A stretch of 64,000 bases of DNA from Cladopsammia gracilis (lineage: Eukaryota > Cnidaria > Anthozoa > Scleractinia > Dendrophylliidae). Below are positions 24,101 through 35,600 of the stretch, one piece after another (positions within the stretch are counted from its first letter, which is position 1; every line of letters starts with the position of its first letter). Position numbers and translations under genes: made by a program. Location: assembly GCA_022457155.1 (NCBI GenBank), contig JAJGOT010000125.1:248001-312000 (forward strand), given 5' to 3'. The notes beneath the pieces were generated by a model. It was not told where the DNA came from and searched no databases. It saw nothing but the letters and a program-made list of their open reading frames with translations.

Positions 24101-25341
24101 AACTCATGCTGGGGTTTTAAGGCGGTATCTCCGTAACTGGTTACTGAATGCGAAGTGTTCTTTTTTAAGTTTAAATTTCCCGAGCAAATTCCCGAGCGCT
24201 GCCATGTTTTCTTTATGGTAATTTATGACGTCATTTCGTTATCGAAGATGTCAATATGGAGTTTACAGAAGACGATTTTGCGGTAGAACCGTACAATATT
24301 CAGCCAAAAACGCATTAAAAGCATATATATATTTATAAATTTACCTGATGTTGACTTAAACCGTCGTATTGAAAGCCCACGACAACGCACTGACGTCATA
24401 ATTTCCCATCAAACTTTGCGAAAACAAACATGGCGGCGCGAGGGAAATTTGAAAGCAAAAATGCAGAAACAAAATGCGCAGTATTCAAGAGTTAAAGATT
24501 TTTAATCACCTTTAAAACCCGTAAACTTGCTAAAAATGGTACAAACTAATGATCTAGAAGAAATATATTTTCTAGCCGAGATTCCCTTTAAACAGGCTAG
24601 CGAATGAATAGATTTTGTCGTCCATGGTTACTTGCTTGAACTTCTCAGGGTGTGAAGGCCTTGGCGGCACAACCCCACCCAAACTTCCCTTAAGTGCCCC
24701 ACCCCCGGGCTAGGATCTGGCAGTGACAATAAACAAACTTAAGGCTTTTTAGCTCAAGGCTGAGTAGTTTACAGCAAATCCGTCAATAACTTTATCTTTG
24801 AATCCAAAAAGAAAAACAACAAACAAATCAGGATATTTTCAAAATGTTTTATCCTTCAGTTTCGACTTTGAATTGTCTTCCCTTGCGAGAGAAAATGACA
24901 TATTCGATTATCTATTTAACCTTGCATGCATTACGTTTTAGCCGGTAAGTTAGCCTGAAGTTTATTTATTCACCGCTCTATACAATTCGAACGACCAGGG
25001 GTCAATTCAATAAAACTTTTACAAATGTAATTTACAAGTGTAGCTATTGTTTTCAACCTCTGAAACAATGGCTACACTTGTAAATTACACTTGTAAAAGT
25101 TTTATTGAATTGACCCCTGGACGTAACGCAATATAGCTTTAAAATTAAACTATGTACCTTTTTGCAAATGAATTATTTCATTTTGCAGGAGTTCGCCGCA
25201 AATTCAGACCGAAATACAATCGTGTCACACGTGTTAACCGCGAGGTTCATGGCCAGATATGTTCGCTTTGTTGCACTGACGTGGTATAACCACATATCCA
25301 TGCGAGCTGAGCTATACGGCTGTGTTATTTCAGGACCATAG
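21147..25341 (+). CDS. PAN/apple plus F5/8 type C (discoidin) domain protein
   Basis: Three exons, 21147..21543, 23288..23616, 25189..25341, joined in phases 1 and 0 with GT-AG ends; 292 aa. Residues 1-30 are hydrophobic (MLLTLLIGMHVIILVRMLIY), a signal peptide or anchor. Residues about 31-108 form a PAN/apple-like domain with paired cysteines (CIIQCMEHPGC, RCELN). A short Cys-rich linker (CNKDSDCGDHLICFPPLKC) follows, then an F5/8C domain at about 133-290: SWSAASNKVGEWLQIDLGEE, WVKSYKILFSSD, and in the last exon ARYVRFVALTWYNHISMRAE with a closing Cys. These domains bind carbohydrates, lipids or matrix proteins outside the cell. Such PAN-discoidin proteins are numerous in cnidarians; ligand unknown. 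Both introns carry MITEs. Confidence 0.9.
22447..23071. mobile_element. MITE with GGCCCGGCCAAAC ends and TGTTGCAACAT repeats
   Basis: Left AAAGACCCGGCCAAGCAAAC, right GTTTGGCCGGGCCTTAA; the subterminal parts are rich in GCAACATCTTGCAACATTG and its complement. About 625 bp, in intron 1 of the PAN/F5-8C gene. Confidence 0.8.
24044..24587 (+). mobile_element. TTAA-flanked MITE family B, copy 1
   Basis: TTAA at 24040-24043 and 24588-24591; ends AGGGAACCTGGGCTGAAAAA and TCTAGCCGAGATTCCCT. Contains two ATGACGTCAT-like half-palindromes and two AACATGGCGGC/GCCATGTTTTC motifs. Copy 2, inverted, is at 59853-60385. In intron 2 of the PAN/F5-8C gene. Confidence 0.9.
24995..25120. mobile_element. 126-bp palindromic MITE, copy 1
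   Basis: Near-perfect palindrome with ends CCAGGGGTCAATTCAATAAA and its complement, about 15-nt centre (TTCAACCTCTGAA). A copy with a shortened right arm lies at 26119-26219. Confidence 0.9.
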
Positions 25342-25591
25342 TATGCATATAACGTCTCACTTCATATAGTTATCCACCCAGTGACAAGGCCCTGAAAGGG
25401 TTTAGGCGGTAGAGACTAGATTCCATAGCTCGATTCACCTGTTTAAATGTAAATACTTAGTATTGTTACTCATAATTACATGGAAGTCTTACTATATAGT
25501 TAGTGTATGTTCCTTTTAGTTTTTTTAGTCTAGTTTTAGATTAGTGTCCCCAATTAGCTTGTCTCTCTGTACAGCTAAATACATTTGACAC

Positions 25592-25598
25592 TGAAATA
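25592..25598 (+). terminator. Candidate polyadenylation signal of the PAN/F5-8C gene
   Basis: AATAAA about 250 bp past the stop and just before a MITE insertion at 25610. Confidence 0.4.
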
Positions 25599-25609
25599 AA
25601 GTTTTATTA

Positions 25610-25888
25610 GAGCAGTTTTCAATTGAGTGTGAAAAGTAATTACACAATTGCTTTGGTTTTTCATTGCTACGCTTTGTGATTGGCTAAAAAATGTCGCGCC
25701 ACTTTCTCGACCAATCAGAAATAAAATCAAAACCAATCGCGACTTGCTCGCACGCGTTTTCCCGCGCTTGGCGCCGCCGACATATAATTGCTTCGAGCTC
25801 TGATTGGTTCATTGGATTGTTTACGACTCGTGCTGTGATTGGTCAGAGTAATTACTTTGGTTTTACCACACTCAATTGAAAACTGCTC
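25610..25888. mobile_element. TA-flanked MITE family C, copy 1 (AGCAGTTTTCAATTGAGTGT ends)
   Basis: 279 bp with inverted ends GAGCAGTTTTCAATTGAGTG and CACTCAATTGAAAACTGCTC, flanked by TA. Carries several ATTGG/CCAAT boxes (GTGATTGGCT, GACCAATCAGAA, TGATTGGTTCATTGG). Other copies: 32899-33141, 60750-60929 (left end missing), 50937-51056 (fragment, reverse). Confidence 0.9.
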
Positions 25889-26118
25889 TATTATTTTCTA
25901 TTATTATTATCGAAGGGGCGTCGGACACCTTATTGAGAATTACATAACGTAAAAAACGGATTAGCTGGTAAGCTTTCGGTTAAATTTTATTAGCGTTAGC
26001 AGGTACTAAAGGCCAACGTTGCGCGCAACAGTTTTAAAAAAATGATTCGATCTATTTTAAACTACTTAGCAGTTGTTTCCAATCAATTTGTTTAGTTTGT
26101 CTAATGTGACCGGATTGT

Positions 26119-26219
26119 CCAGGGGTCAATTTAATAAAACTTGTACAAGTGTAATTTACAAGTGTAGCTATTGTTTCAACCTCCGAAACAATGGCTACAC
26201 TTGTAAATTACACCCCAGG
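26119..26219. mobile_element. Palindromic MITE, copy 2 (right arm truncated)
   Basis: Same left arm as 24995-25120; the right arm stops after CTTGTAAATTACAC and ends CCCCAGG. Confidence 0.85.
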
Positions 26220-26789
26220 AGCTGAATTTGTAGGGACGGCTTTCAAGGTCAAATAGAGAAAGGAAAATTAACCTTTAATTTGATTCATTTGGCGTTTTTT
26301 GTTTTGCAGGGAACGGAAAAGAAATGTACCAAAATGTAAAACGCACGTGCAGAGGCATTGTTTTCGCTCGTTACACCTTGTTGCTTAAATTCTCTACCTG
26401 CATCGTGTGACACCCCCAAAAAAATCTTGTTGAGCGCAAAGTTGCAAGAAAAGTTTCACAGTGTGCCCGGGCCTTACGAGTTAATTAGATAATAACCGTA
26501 ACAGCGTATAAACAAGTAATTGTATTTAAGAAAGATCACAGTAACGAAATAGAAGCACCGGATCGTGTAGGAAAGGATCTAATCAGCTATAAAATAATGG
26601 AACGATTTGAAAAAAGCAAGGCTGATTCACGGTACGGGGACGACTATATTTGTTAATCCAATATTTCGAAAGGTAAAGCCTTTCTTCCTGTGCCAAAAGA
26701 ACAAAGGGGATTGAATATATTGAATGTTTCCAACATCAACATATTGAAAAGTGTTATGGTATTTTTAGGAAAATAAAACTGAAAAAATT

Positions 26790-26850
26790 TCAAGGCTTTG
26801 AACGGGATTTAAATTGGGCGAGCTCTACCAACTGAGCTATTAAAGCCTGA
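26790..26850 (-). repeat. Degenerate tRNA-derived SINE fragment lacking the anticodon arm
   Basis: On the minus strand, TAGCTCAGTTGGTAGAGC (D arm/A box) passes almost directly into AAATCCCGTTCAAAGCC (B-box end); the anticodon arm is missing. Confidence 0.6.
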
Positions 26851-27301
26851 CATGTCGGCATGGAGCAGTCAATAAGTAAGTTAACATACATCCATGTTGG
26901 GAATGAAATGACGTGGGTTTATTGCAATTGTTTAAGGTAGTGTTACAATCTAATTTCCGATTTAGGTAATGAAATAACGAATTCGCCAAATCGAACGCAC
27001 AATCTGAAACCAGATTCAAATGAACGATCCACCCCGGGCGTGGATCGTTCAGATTGCAATCTAAGATGGCTTTGTTAATAAATAGAACGGCACATGGAAT
27101 TTCCAATCGCGAGATTCGGATTTAGATTGGTTAAAAGGAACGCAACCTTAATCACACTCATCATTTGCGAGGATAAGTTCTTCAATTCGACCATGCTATT
27201 TCCACTGTTCGTATATGACTTCTTTAATATTTTCATTTTTCAGTTTGTCACTTTATGATCTACAATCAGCTCTATGAGGTATGTTTGAGCGGTTTGCAAT
27301 A

Positions 27302-27492
27302 GCCCTTATCGTAGATGAGTACGCCACGACAACATATCAGTGGTTTCTCGCTTTCTTGACCCTATAGTCTCGTTTTGATGTTTGTGCTCATCGTCGTCAG
27401 AGGTTATCGTAAACATCAAAACGAGACTATAGGTTCAAGAAAGCGAGAAACCGCTGATATGTTGGCGTGGCGTATTCATCTACGATAAGGGC
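27302..27492. mobile_element. Foldback MITE
   Basis: Arms of about 83 bp (GCCCTTATCGTAGATGA... and ...TCATCTACGATAAGGGC) with two or three mismatches and a 25-nt spacer. Confidence 0.9.
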
Positions 27493-27836
27493 CAAAGTTA
27501 TCATTCTCGCCAATCACAAAAGACGCAGATAATCCAGTGAACCAATCAAAACTAGGAGGCAAATACATGTATCTCGCGCTAAGGGCGGGAAAACGCGTAG
27601 ATTTGCGAGCAAGTCACGGTTCGGCTACATCTGATTCGTCGAGAACGGGTGGCGTAATACTTTTTAACCAATCGACACTTAAATTAAAAATGAAATGCGC
27701 TCTATGACGGTTGGGTGGTAACGCTGTCCGCGGATATGTCCTCAATAATAAGAAACATAGAATGCACGATCACTGCAACAACACCGTTGAGAATGGCCGG
27801 ATCTGGGTTTTCAGACCTAGATCAGTATTAATACTT

Positions 27837-28452
27837 GAAGTGAAACAAAAGAAACGGCAAACTGATCCTTACGGTATAGAAAAACGGAAGCAGAAGCAAA
27901 TAAAATAAAATAAAATAAAATAAAAGTGGAATATATTAGTGCCCAATATTTCGCTTTGCAAAACAAAGCTTCTTAAGGGGCTAGCACTATAAATGATTAC
28001 AACTGTAAAAACGTTATACAACTTATACAAGGATATGCAACTTACACCACTGGAATTAATACGTAATAGCAGAGACTCTGTACGAAAAGTGTGTGAAGCA
28101 TTTCTCATAGACAAAGCAATTAAAAAGACGTTAGAACCACTTGGAATCGACAGACACAATGAACTTCATTAACTTTCTCATCACTTGTCAGTTTAGTTTA
28201 TCACCCGTCAAACACTTCACCAATCATATTCATTGTTTTTGTTATTCTTAAGTTTTTCCAAAACCACTTGTATAACGTTTTTTTTAGTTGTTATCATTTA
28301 TAGTGCTAGCCCCCTGAAGAAGCTTTGTTTTGCAAAGTGAAATTAAATATTGGGCACTATTTTATTCCACTTTTGTTTTGTTTTATTTTATTTGCTTCTG
28401 CTTCTGTTTTTCTACCGTAAGGATCAGTTTGCCGTTTCTTTTGTTTCACTTC
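27837..28452 (+). mobile_element. Truncated Penelope-like element with inverted terminal copies
   Basis: Arms 27837-28020 and 28269-28452 are reverse complements (GAAGTGAAACAAAAGAAACG...; both contain the ATAAA-type run). Between them is the end of a reading frame on the plus strand, stop at 28170-28172, reading SRDSVRKVCEAFLIDKAIKK then TLEPLGIDRHNELH. That pattern (basic, AFLI-K, TL-P-GI) matches the C-terminal end of the GIY-YIG endonuclease of Penelope retroelements, from memory. Both arms carry a hammerhead-like core. An (AAAAT) tract at 27899-27925 lies in the left arm. Confidence 0.7.
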
Positions 28453-29640
28453 TAAAAACAATAAGAAGGAAATGAGTAATACAAGACTTACAAAAATCTA
28501 GGCTTCAGGATTTGGACCCAGTGTAGTGTGGCGTTAGGTGAGTTGTGCATAGAACATGACTGGTTTGTTACTGTCAATGTTTCTGCCATCCTATTTGTAA
28601 CTTTATGTGGGTTTTCAGTGTTCTACTTATTTGCTTTTCTTTTGTATTTAAAATACTTTTGGAATGCATTTCCCTCATTAAATACAAATAGTGGTGTAAC
28701 TTGTGGGAGCACCAAGACAGGCAGTATTAGGAGTTTCACATTTGTGAAATCGCTTTTTTGTAGTGGCATGTAATAAAAAGAAAAAAAATCGATGTCAGGG
28801 TTTACCACATTTTCTTGGTTTACTTGGGAACTAAAAACTTTTTGCTGTTGACCTTTATAATTAGAAACTGTCAAATTGAAATAGCGCAAAAAGAAATTTC
28901 CTGATATCACCCGCTTCCACTTCTATAAAATGCATAACTGACATAAAAGCGCAAACGATTGTTTTTATTCAAAAAAAGATCCTTTGTTAATTAGCTAACT
29001 TAACAACACTTTCAGTAGTCACGATTGCGCCTTTTAAAAACTTACAAACTATAAATAATTGTAACTATATGCCCTAACTAATTAACTAATTAACTGATAA
29101 CTACTAACTAACTAAACAACTAACAAATAACAAACAAGTAGAGTGATTTTCTTCAGACCGTCAAATAGTTAGTACACTAATAGAGGTTAGTAGATCTTAT
29201 TTCCATTGTTTTCTAACAAATTAATATATTATTAACCTTTTAAATAAACCTCCGTTTTTATGATCCAAAACCGTACCGTGCACTTGATGACTTATGGGAT
29301 GAACAAGGGTTTGACACGATTTGTGATCACGTGATAGCTCTGTTAAGACCGCAATATCAGTGAGGAGAGAGCTCAGCGCCCGATCCTCTCTCTCCAGTCT
29401 CCCTCTGCGTATATTCACCGGTTTCCACCGGGGGAGAGTTGGGGGAGGGTAGTAGATTGGAATAACTTTTGTGTACAGCGCGTAAATGTAGTTATGCGGC
29501 AAATGCGAGCATGTGGTGACTAGGCCCGGGTAAACAGGGAGGACAGCTACAGCGGCAGCTAGGCTCCATTTTTCACAATTAAAGTAACATTATATAAGAT
29601 AAATAATGTCTTTTTAAACCGAAAGAAAAAACCCGAATAA

Positions 29641-32600
29641 TTACGAAACAGCCCACATCAGGGCGAGAAGAGATAAAACTACAACAAAGCCCAAATGCTT
29701 GATGCTAACTGACTGTCCTCCACCCCCTGTGGGGATGTTACTGCTTCCTTCAGCAGGGTCATTTGGCTCCATGGGACTCCGCGGGACTCGGTCTGTTAAT
29801 TCTTGTGACTTCGTAACAATCGGCGGGTCAAACAGGTTGAAACAAAAAGGATTGAAGCCGTCATATATGAAGTTTATTTCATCGCGTAGTCCTGGTGTAA
29901 CCTTGCATAAGAAAAGCGTAGCATTTTTCACACAATCCTTTGCTTCAGCGTATTTCCTGAAAAATAAAACGCGAACAGTTTTTTTTAGTCTATAAGCTGT
30001 AGTCGCTTTACATTACATTTTCTGATTCTGATACTGTTCATAGCTTCAGTTGTATTTTCGATCCCTGCGAGGGTCAGGTAACGAAACGAAATTTATTTAC
30101 CCACGTAACACCTAAGAGCTCAGGAGCTCGTTTCAACGTGTACGTGCGTTCCAGATCGAATTGGAATTTAGAAGGTAAAAGTAAATTCCTTTTGTAAAGT
30201 GCAACCTTGTTATAACACGACCACTAACGAGCCACAAAATTGTTCGCCAACTTATGGTAAGAATCTGTTGCGGCAATAAGATTTTTCAATTTGCGCACTT
30301 TCTCGATAAAGTTGAATTTTGAGTTAATTACAAGGTGGTGGCCATTACCTATTAACGGGGTAAATTCAAAAGGAAAGTAACGGTTGTTGCCACCAAAACG
30401 TGGTCAGAAGTTGGTCGCATTTATTGAATGTTCGGATTTTCGGCGCTTTCACATTAGAAAAAGACTGAGCTTTTGTCCATACCAGAAAAAATGGCCGTAA
30501 TATAAAAACAAGGTGGCGTATTGAGGAGTGGTCATATGTTTTTTTTTCGCGCGAAAAGTTGACGGTTTGATGAAAGTCACAGTCTCGCGTGCTTTTTAGC
30601 CTGTGAACAGGTCTGCTGGTTGAAGATTGAACGAAAGGAAAGGTTGTGAAAAGAAAGATCGTGAGCGAGAGAGCCGAGGGAAAACTGCGGAGAGGAAAAG
30701 GGGGAGCCTTCCTCGAGAGCCTTCCCGGCCTTTCCCTCTCCCCAGTTCTCCCTTGGCGCACCCAAACCAGAAGACCTGTTCACATGCCATGTCCTTTGTC
30801 ACAGATATAGTTTCCAAATAGTTTCTAGATAGAAATGTTTCATCTTGAAAGGGAACATGCATATATATAGTACTCAACACTACCTACCGACAAAGGGTCT
30901 TGTCCGCCTTGTTCTCTTTGTAGGTCGCAATGTAACTAGCTTCACATTTCTGTTTCGCTGCAATATAATTCTTCTTACATTGATTTCCTTTGAGGATACC
31001 CGGTGGGTAGGAAAGTTGAAAGTTAATGCCATTGCAGTACATTTGCCTTTTATAAATGATATAGCTCTTTTGGGCATATGCTCTCTCAATGCTGCTCTTC
31101 GTATAATCGGATTCGTTTTTGTGGCAATGAAGAGCGATATCCTTTGCGCAGTTGTGGAGCTTGTTCATGAAAACCCATCTAAAATAAAAAATGAGAGCAA
31201 AATGTTTAAAATATGTTCGAGGTGTTCCAACAAAACTTTGGCTCCCTTATTTTCAGTTAACAATTTCCTGTGGTTCTGTTTATTATGCTGACTGTAAAGC
31301 TTATGACGGCTTATGTGTACTTATTTGCCACGGCATGAAGGAGATAGATAACATGAGCCTATGGTGGTTCTAACGCTTGAGTCTGTGGTGAAAATCCTTA
31401 TTAAAAAGTGACCATTCAAACGAAAGACAAGCTATTGAGCAGTCCTTTTCTGTAGTGATATTTGTAATGTTCTACAAGGTGGTATGGTTCTGGGGGCTAT
31501 GGAGTCTGTGGATGTTATCCACATGAAAACTTCTTGTGGTACTGTTAATTATGATGTGCAAGGTGGTTGTATATAAGGGGCGGATCTAGGGGGAGGGTGC
31601 AGGGGGTGCGCACCCTCCCCCCCCCCACCCCTGAGATAACCTAGTCTGTGTTGTTCGCTTTTAAAATTTGCTTACGTCACCCTTCAGTTACGTCATTCCT
31701 TAAAGGTGCACCCCCTCCTAAGAAAAATCCTGGATCCGCCCCTGTAACTGTTGGTCTGTTGATGAAGCCCTAAAGCTATTAATTAAGCAGTACTTTCCTC
31801 TGGTGCTGTTTATTATGCTGTAAAGGGTAGATGTAAGTCTGTGGGTAAATTCTTAAAGTGAGCCATTCAAATGAATGCTACTGAGTAGCACTTTCCTGTG
31901 GTGCTGTTTATTTTGCGGTGTACATACAAGGTGGTTTTAACGTTTGAGTCTATGGGCGGTGAAATCCTAAAATGTGACCATTCAAATAAAAGCTACTAAG
32001 CAGTACTTTCCTGTGGTACTGTTCATTATGCTGTACAAGGTGGTTCTAAAGTTTGAGTCTGTGGATGAAATCCTAAAGTGTGACGATTCAACTGAAAGCT
32101 ACTGAGCAGTACTTTCCTGTGGTACTGTTTATTATGCTGTACAAGGTGGTTCTAACTTTTGAGTCTGTGGATGAAATCCTAAAGTGTGACGATTCAACTG
32201 AAAGCTACTGAGCAGTACTTTTTTGTGGTACTGCTTGTTATGCTGTACAAGGTGGTTCTAGCGTTTGAGTCTGTGGATGAAATCCTAAAGTGTGACCATT
32301 CAAATGAAAGCTATTGAACAGTACTTTCCTGTGGTACTGTTTATTATGCTGTATAAGGTGGTTCTAACGTTTGAGTCTGTGGGTGAAATCCTAAAGTGTG
32401 ACCATTCAAATGAAAGCTATTGAACAGTACTTTCCTGTGGTACTGTTTATTATGCTGTATAAGGTGGTTCTAACGTTTGAGTCTGTGGGTGAAATCCTAA
32501 AGTGTGACCATTCAAATGAAAGCTATTGATTAGTACTTTCCTGTGGTACTGTTTATTATGCTGTACAAGGTAGTCCCAACTTTTGAGTCTGTTAATGAAA

Positions 32601-35600
32601 TCCTACAGTGTGACCATTCAAGTGGGAGCTATTAAAGCAGTACTTTCCTGTGGTGTTGCTTATTATGCTGTACAAGGTGATCGTTACTGTTACGTTTTTT
32701 ATTGTATTCAAAATGTACTCATATACTGTACACAACAATTCACCAACCTGCAGGATTTTTTGGGGTCCTTCTGAAGTGTATGAACAAAGCTTGTCAAACA
32801 AACTCTGCTCAAGATCAAATAATCCCTCTCTGAGCATGAACCAAGGCGTTTCAAGGATCTTCTCCCGTCTATAATGAATACAGAAATTACAACGATAAGA
32901 GCGGTTTTTAGTTGAATGTCCATTTTCAAGGTAATTTCGCAGTTGCTTTGGTTTTGCATTGCTACGCTTTGTGATTGGCTAAAAAATCTCGCGCCACTTT
33001 CTCAACCAATCAGAAGTAAAACCGCGACATGTATTTCAGTTTGAGTTCTGATTGGTCTTTTCATTGGATTGTCTCAGTGCCTTTGTTGACCAGAGTAATT
33101 ACTTTGGTTTTGGATTTACGACACTCAATTGAAAACTGCTCTAAAACTTTAAAATCCTATTCAAGGCTCACTGTTGTTAAATCTCTATATTTTTTATAGA
33201 TGTTCGGTATAATTTTTCACTGAGCTACTTTTGTTCTAGTCAACGTTCTTGTTCAACTTGCCTAGTGCCCAGACGTTCTCCTTCTCTCGCGAAGTCACGA
33301 AGTCCACGTAAGGTCCTGAAACCAAGTTGCGTGTCGGTGAGGTCATAACTTTGCGAGGTCTGGCTACAAGGCTGGGTGCTTAGAATAGTTTTCAGTAGGA
33401 TAGATACTCCAAAAACAGTTTTCCAATGAAGGACTTTAATCGAATAATTTTAGTAAATTGGTTCATTTTGTTCTGTGCATGTGTACGAACCTGGTTTCTC
33501 GTCCACATTACTGGGACAGTGTGGGTTGTGATTGTCTTGATATAGCTTCAAAAGTCTCTGCACCGGTTCGGTCTTTCGGCAAAACTTTCCAAGGGTTTTT
33601 TTGATACATTGCTTGGCATTTGAAAATTTCCTAAGATAACGAGATCAAGAGAAAAATCAATAAATGAGTCATTATTACCTACTAGCGTGGTTCAGTTTGT
33701 TCAGGGAGGAGGTGCCGTCCCTCCGGCTGGGTCCATCCTCCTAAAATGTATTTTGCTTACCTGCACAAATCCTGGCTTCCCCTGTCCCCCCTGAATTTCC
33801 TGTGAAAGGACTCAGCACATTTCTTCACTTTTTCAAGCGCTCTTTCTCGACAGTCCGGCAGCTTGTAACCTTTAAATGAGTTCAGCATCCCATCCTTACA
33901 GTAATACTTCCTTGCAGCGATTATTCTTTTGGAAAACGAAACTATTTCGGTCAAATTCTTCCTGTCGGTTTCATTTCGGCATTCATCAACGACATTTCTA
34001 ATGCATGTTTTTAGTTTAGCGTACAGTGCCCTGAAAACAAAAGGCAATTAAAATGAATAAAATTCAGGAATGCTTCAATTCGTTCGAGTATAGTTCACTA
34101 AATTCGTAAGGGATTTCATCTTTATTAGTGTCTTGAACAGTGGTCGTTTTGGTTGCAATACAAGGATTCAGTCTTCGTCACTGGGGGGGGGGGGGGGGGA
34201 GTGAATATATAAGATTGAGGGGGGGGGAGTATGGGGGTATGATGGTATGCATGTAACCATGTGTAATAAATTGATCCTTTGCACGCAAAGGTTTTCTATG
34301 TTTAAGCAAAGGAAAATACTGGGTGGTGGTTGGGGGGTGTAAAGGTGACAACAGTTACTATCACATGCACAGTAAAATATATATACATTTGCATACCTGC
34401 AGTCCTGCTTTGGGTCTTGCTTCAGGGCGCTGTATAATTTATGCACGCATAACTTGGCGTCATCTTTAAACGACTCTTGTGTACAAGAAGAGATCAATCC
34501 CACTTCCAAACAGAATACAACTGTATATAGAAAAAAAAATAAAATACGAAATTTTATTTAACTAATAAAAACACAAGAAAGAAAAGAAGCATGTGAGTCG
34601 AAATTGTGTTTAACACGACTAAGTCGAGTCCAACTTCTTTGATTTATTGTGGTGGAAACAATTAACAGGAAAGCGACTGAAAGCCTAGCGTCCTACAAGA
34701 GCGAAAATATAGAAGAAAGCGAGCAGTACAAGGTAAACATACTGCTCAAGAGCTTCGATAGATAAGTTCATTTCAATGATCACACTTAAGGATTTCATCC
34801 ACAGTCATTGCAAACGTTGGAAACACTCGACTACCGAGGTAAGAAACGACATATAGTAGACAAATTGGTATGCAAACTAGTAAATTACTGTTGTTCATCT
34901 ACATCTACATTTTAATTTATTCGTTCAAAAAAGGTCTAACTGCTGGGTTCGGTACAACGTAATTTTTGTTTTGAACGCTTTTCAGACTTTTTCAACTGAC
35001 CAAATATGGTCAAATATCGCGATATACTAGAATCATTGTTTTGGCATTGTACGTGATATCGTCACGGTTCACGGAAAACACGGTAATCCCGCCAGCTGCA
35101 CAATATATTTCTATTAAAGACATATAATTAAACAAGGTAAAGAAAAAAGGACCACCCAACTGTCGCTGTTGCAAGTTGCAAGTTGTTTTTTTGTTCAATT
35201 GGTATGGTCTGTACGGAAGAGACAATTTAAAATTCGATGCAAAACTAATATTCTAAACCTTGTCGCCTTGCTCTAGCGCTGGGTGGCCTGTGGTTGCTAT
35301 TAAAAGCGCTCAGGGGCTTTCCCTTTCATAATTTTGAATGACATGATTCATTTGCCAGGCACGTGGACACACGACAAACGGCATGCAGTGCAAACTGACT
35401 GAGTTAAATAAGGAAATTTATTGCCCGCCCAAACAGTAAATATTGGAATTGAACCTGAATGAAACATCGCTATACACGAACGTTAAAAGTCAAACCCAGA
35501 TTTTCACAAATTATACCGCGGTTTATGTGAAGTAGAGTTTGTGCAGATTTTAATTTGTTTGGATCTCTATTTTCTGAGATGAAATAAACTATTAACGCAA

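Larger units (their letters stand above)
25342..29640. other. Intergenic region between the PAN/F5-8C gene and the 12-Cys gene
   Basis: No conserved exon apart from the remnant of a Penelope-like element. Holds MITEs, a degenerate tRNA-like fragment, the foldback at 27302-27492 and a (CTAA)-rich tract near 29070-29130. The plus-strand hydrophobic ORF at 28528-28773 has no recognisable relatives. Confidence 0.55.

Noticed and set aside
28528..28773. Hydrophobic 81-codon plus-strand ORF as a membrane protein
   Set aside because: T-rich intergenic sequence gives Phe/Leu-rich frames by chance; the opposite strand is equally open and no homology is seen.
32592..32837. ORF MLREGLFDLEQSLFDKLC read as its own gene
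   Set aside because: Wrong frame of 12-Cys exon 5; the frame giving SCSERDYLILSRVC matches exon 2 of the same gene and has the right splice phases.
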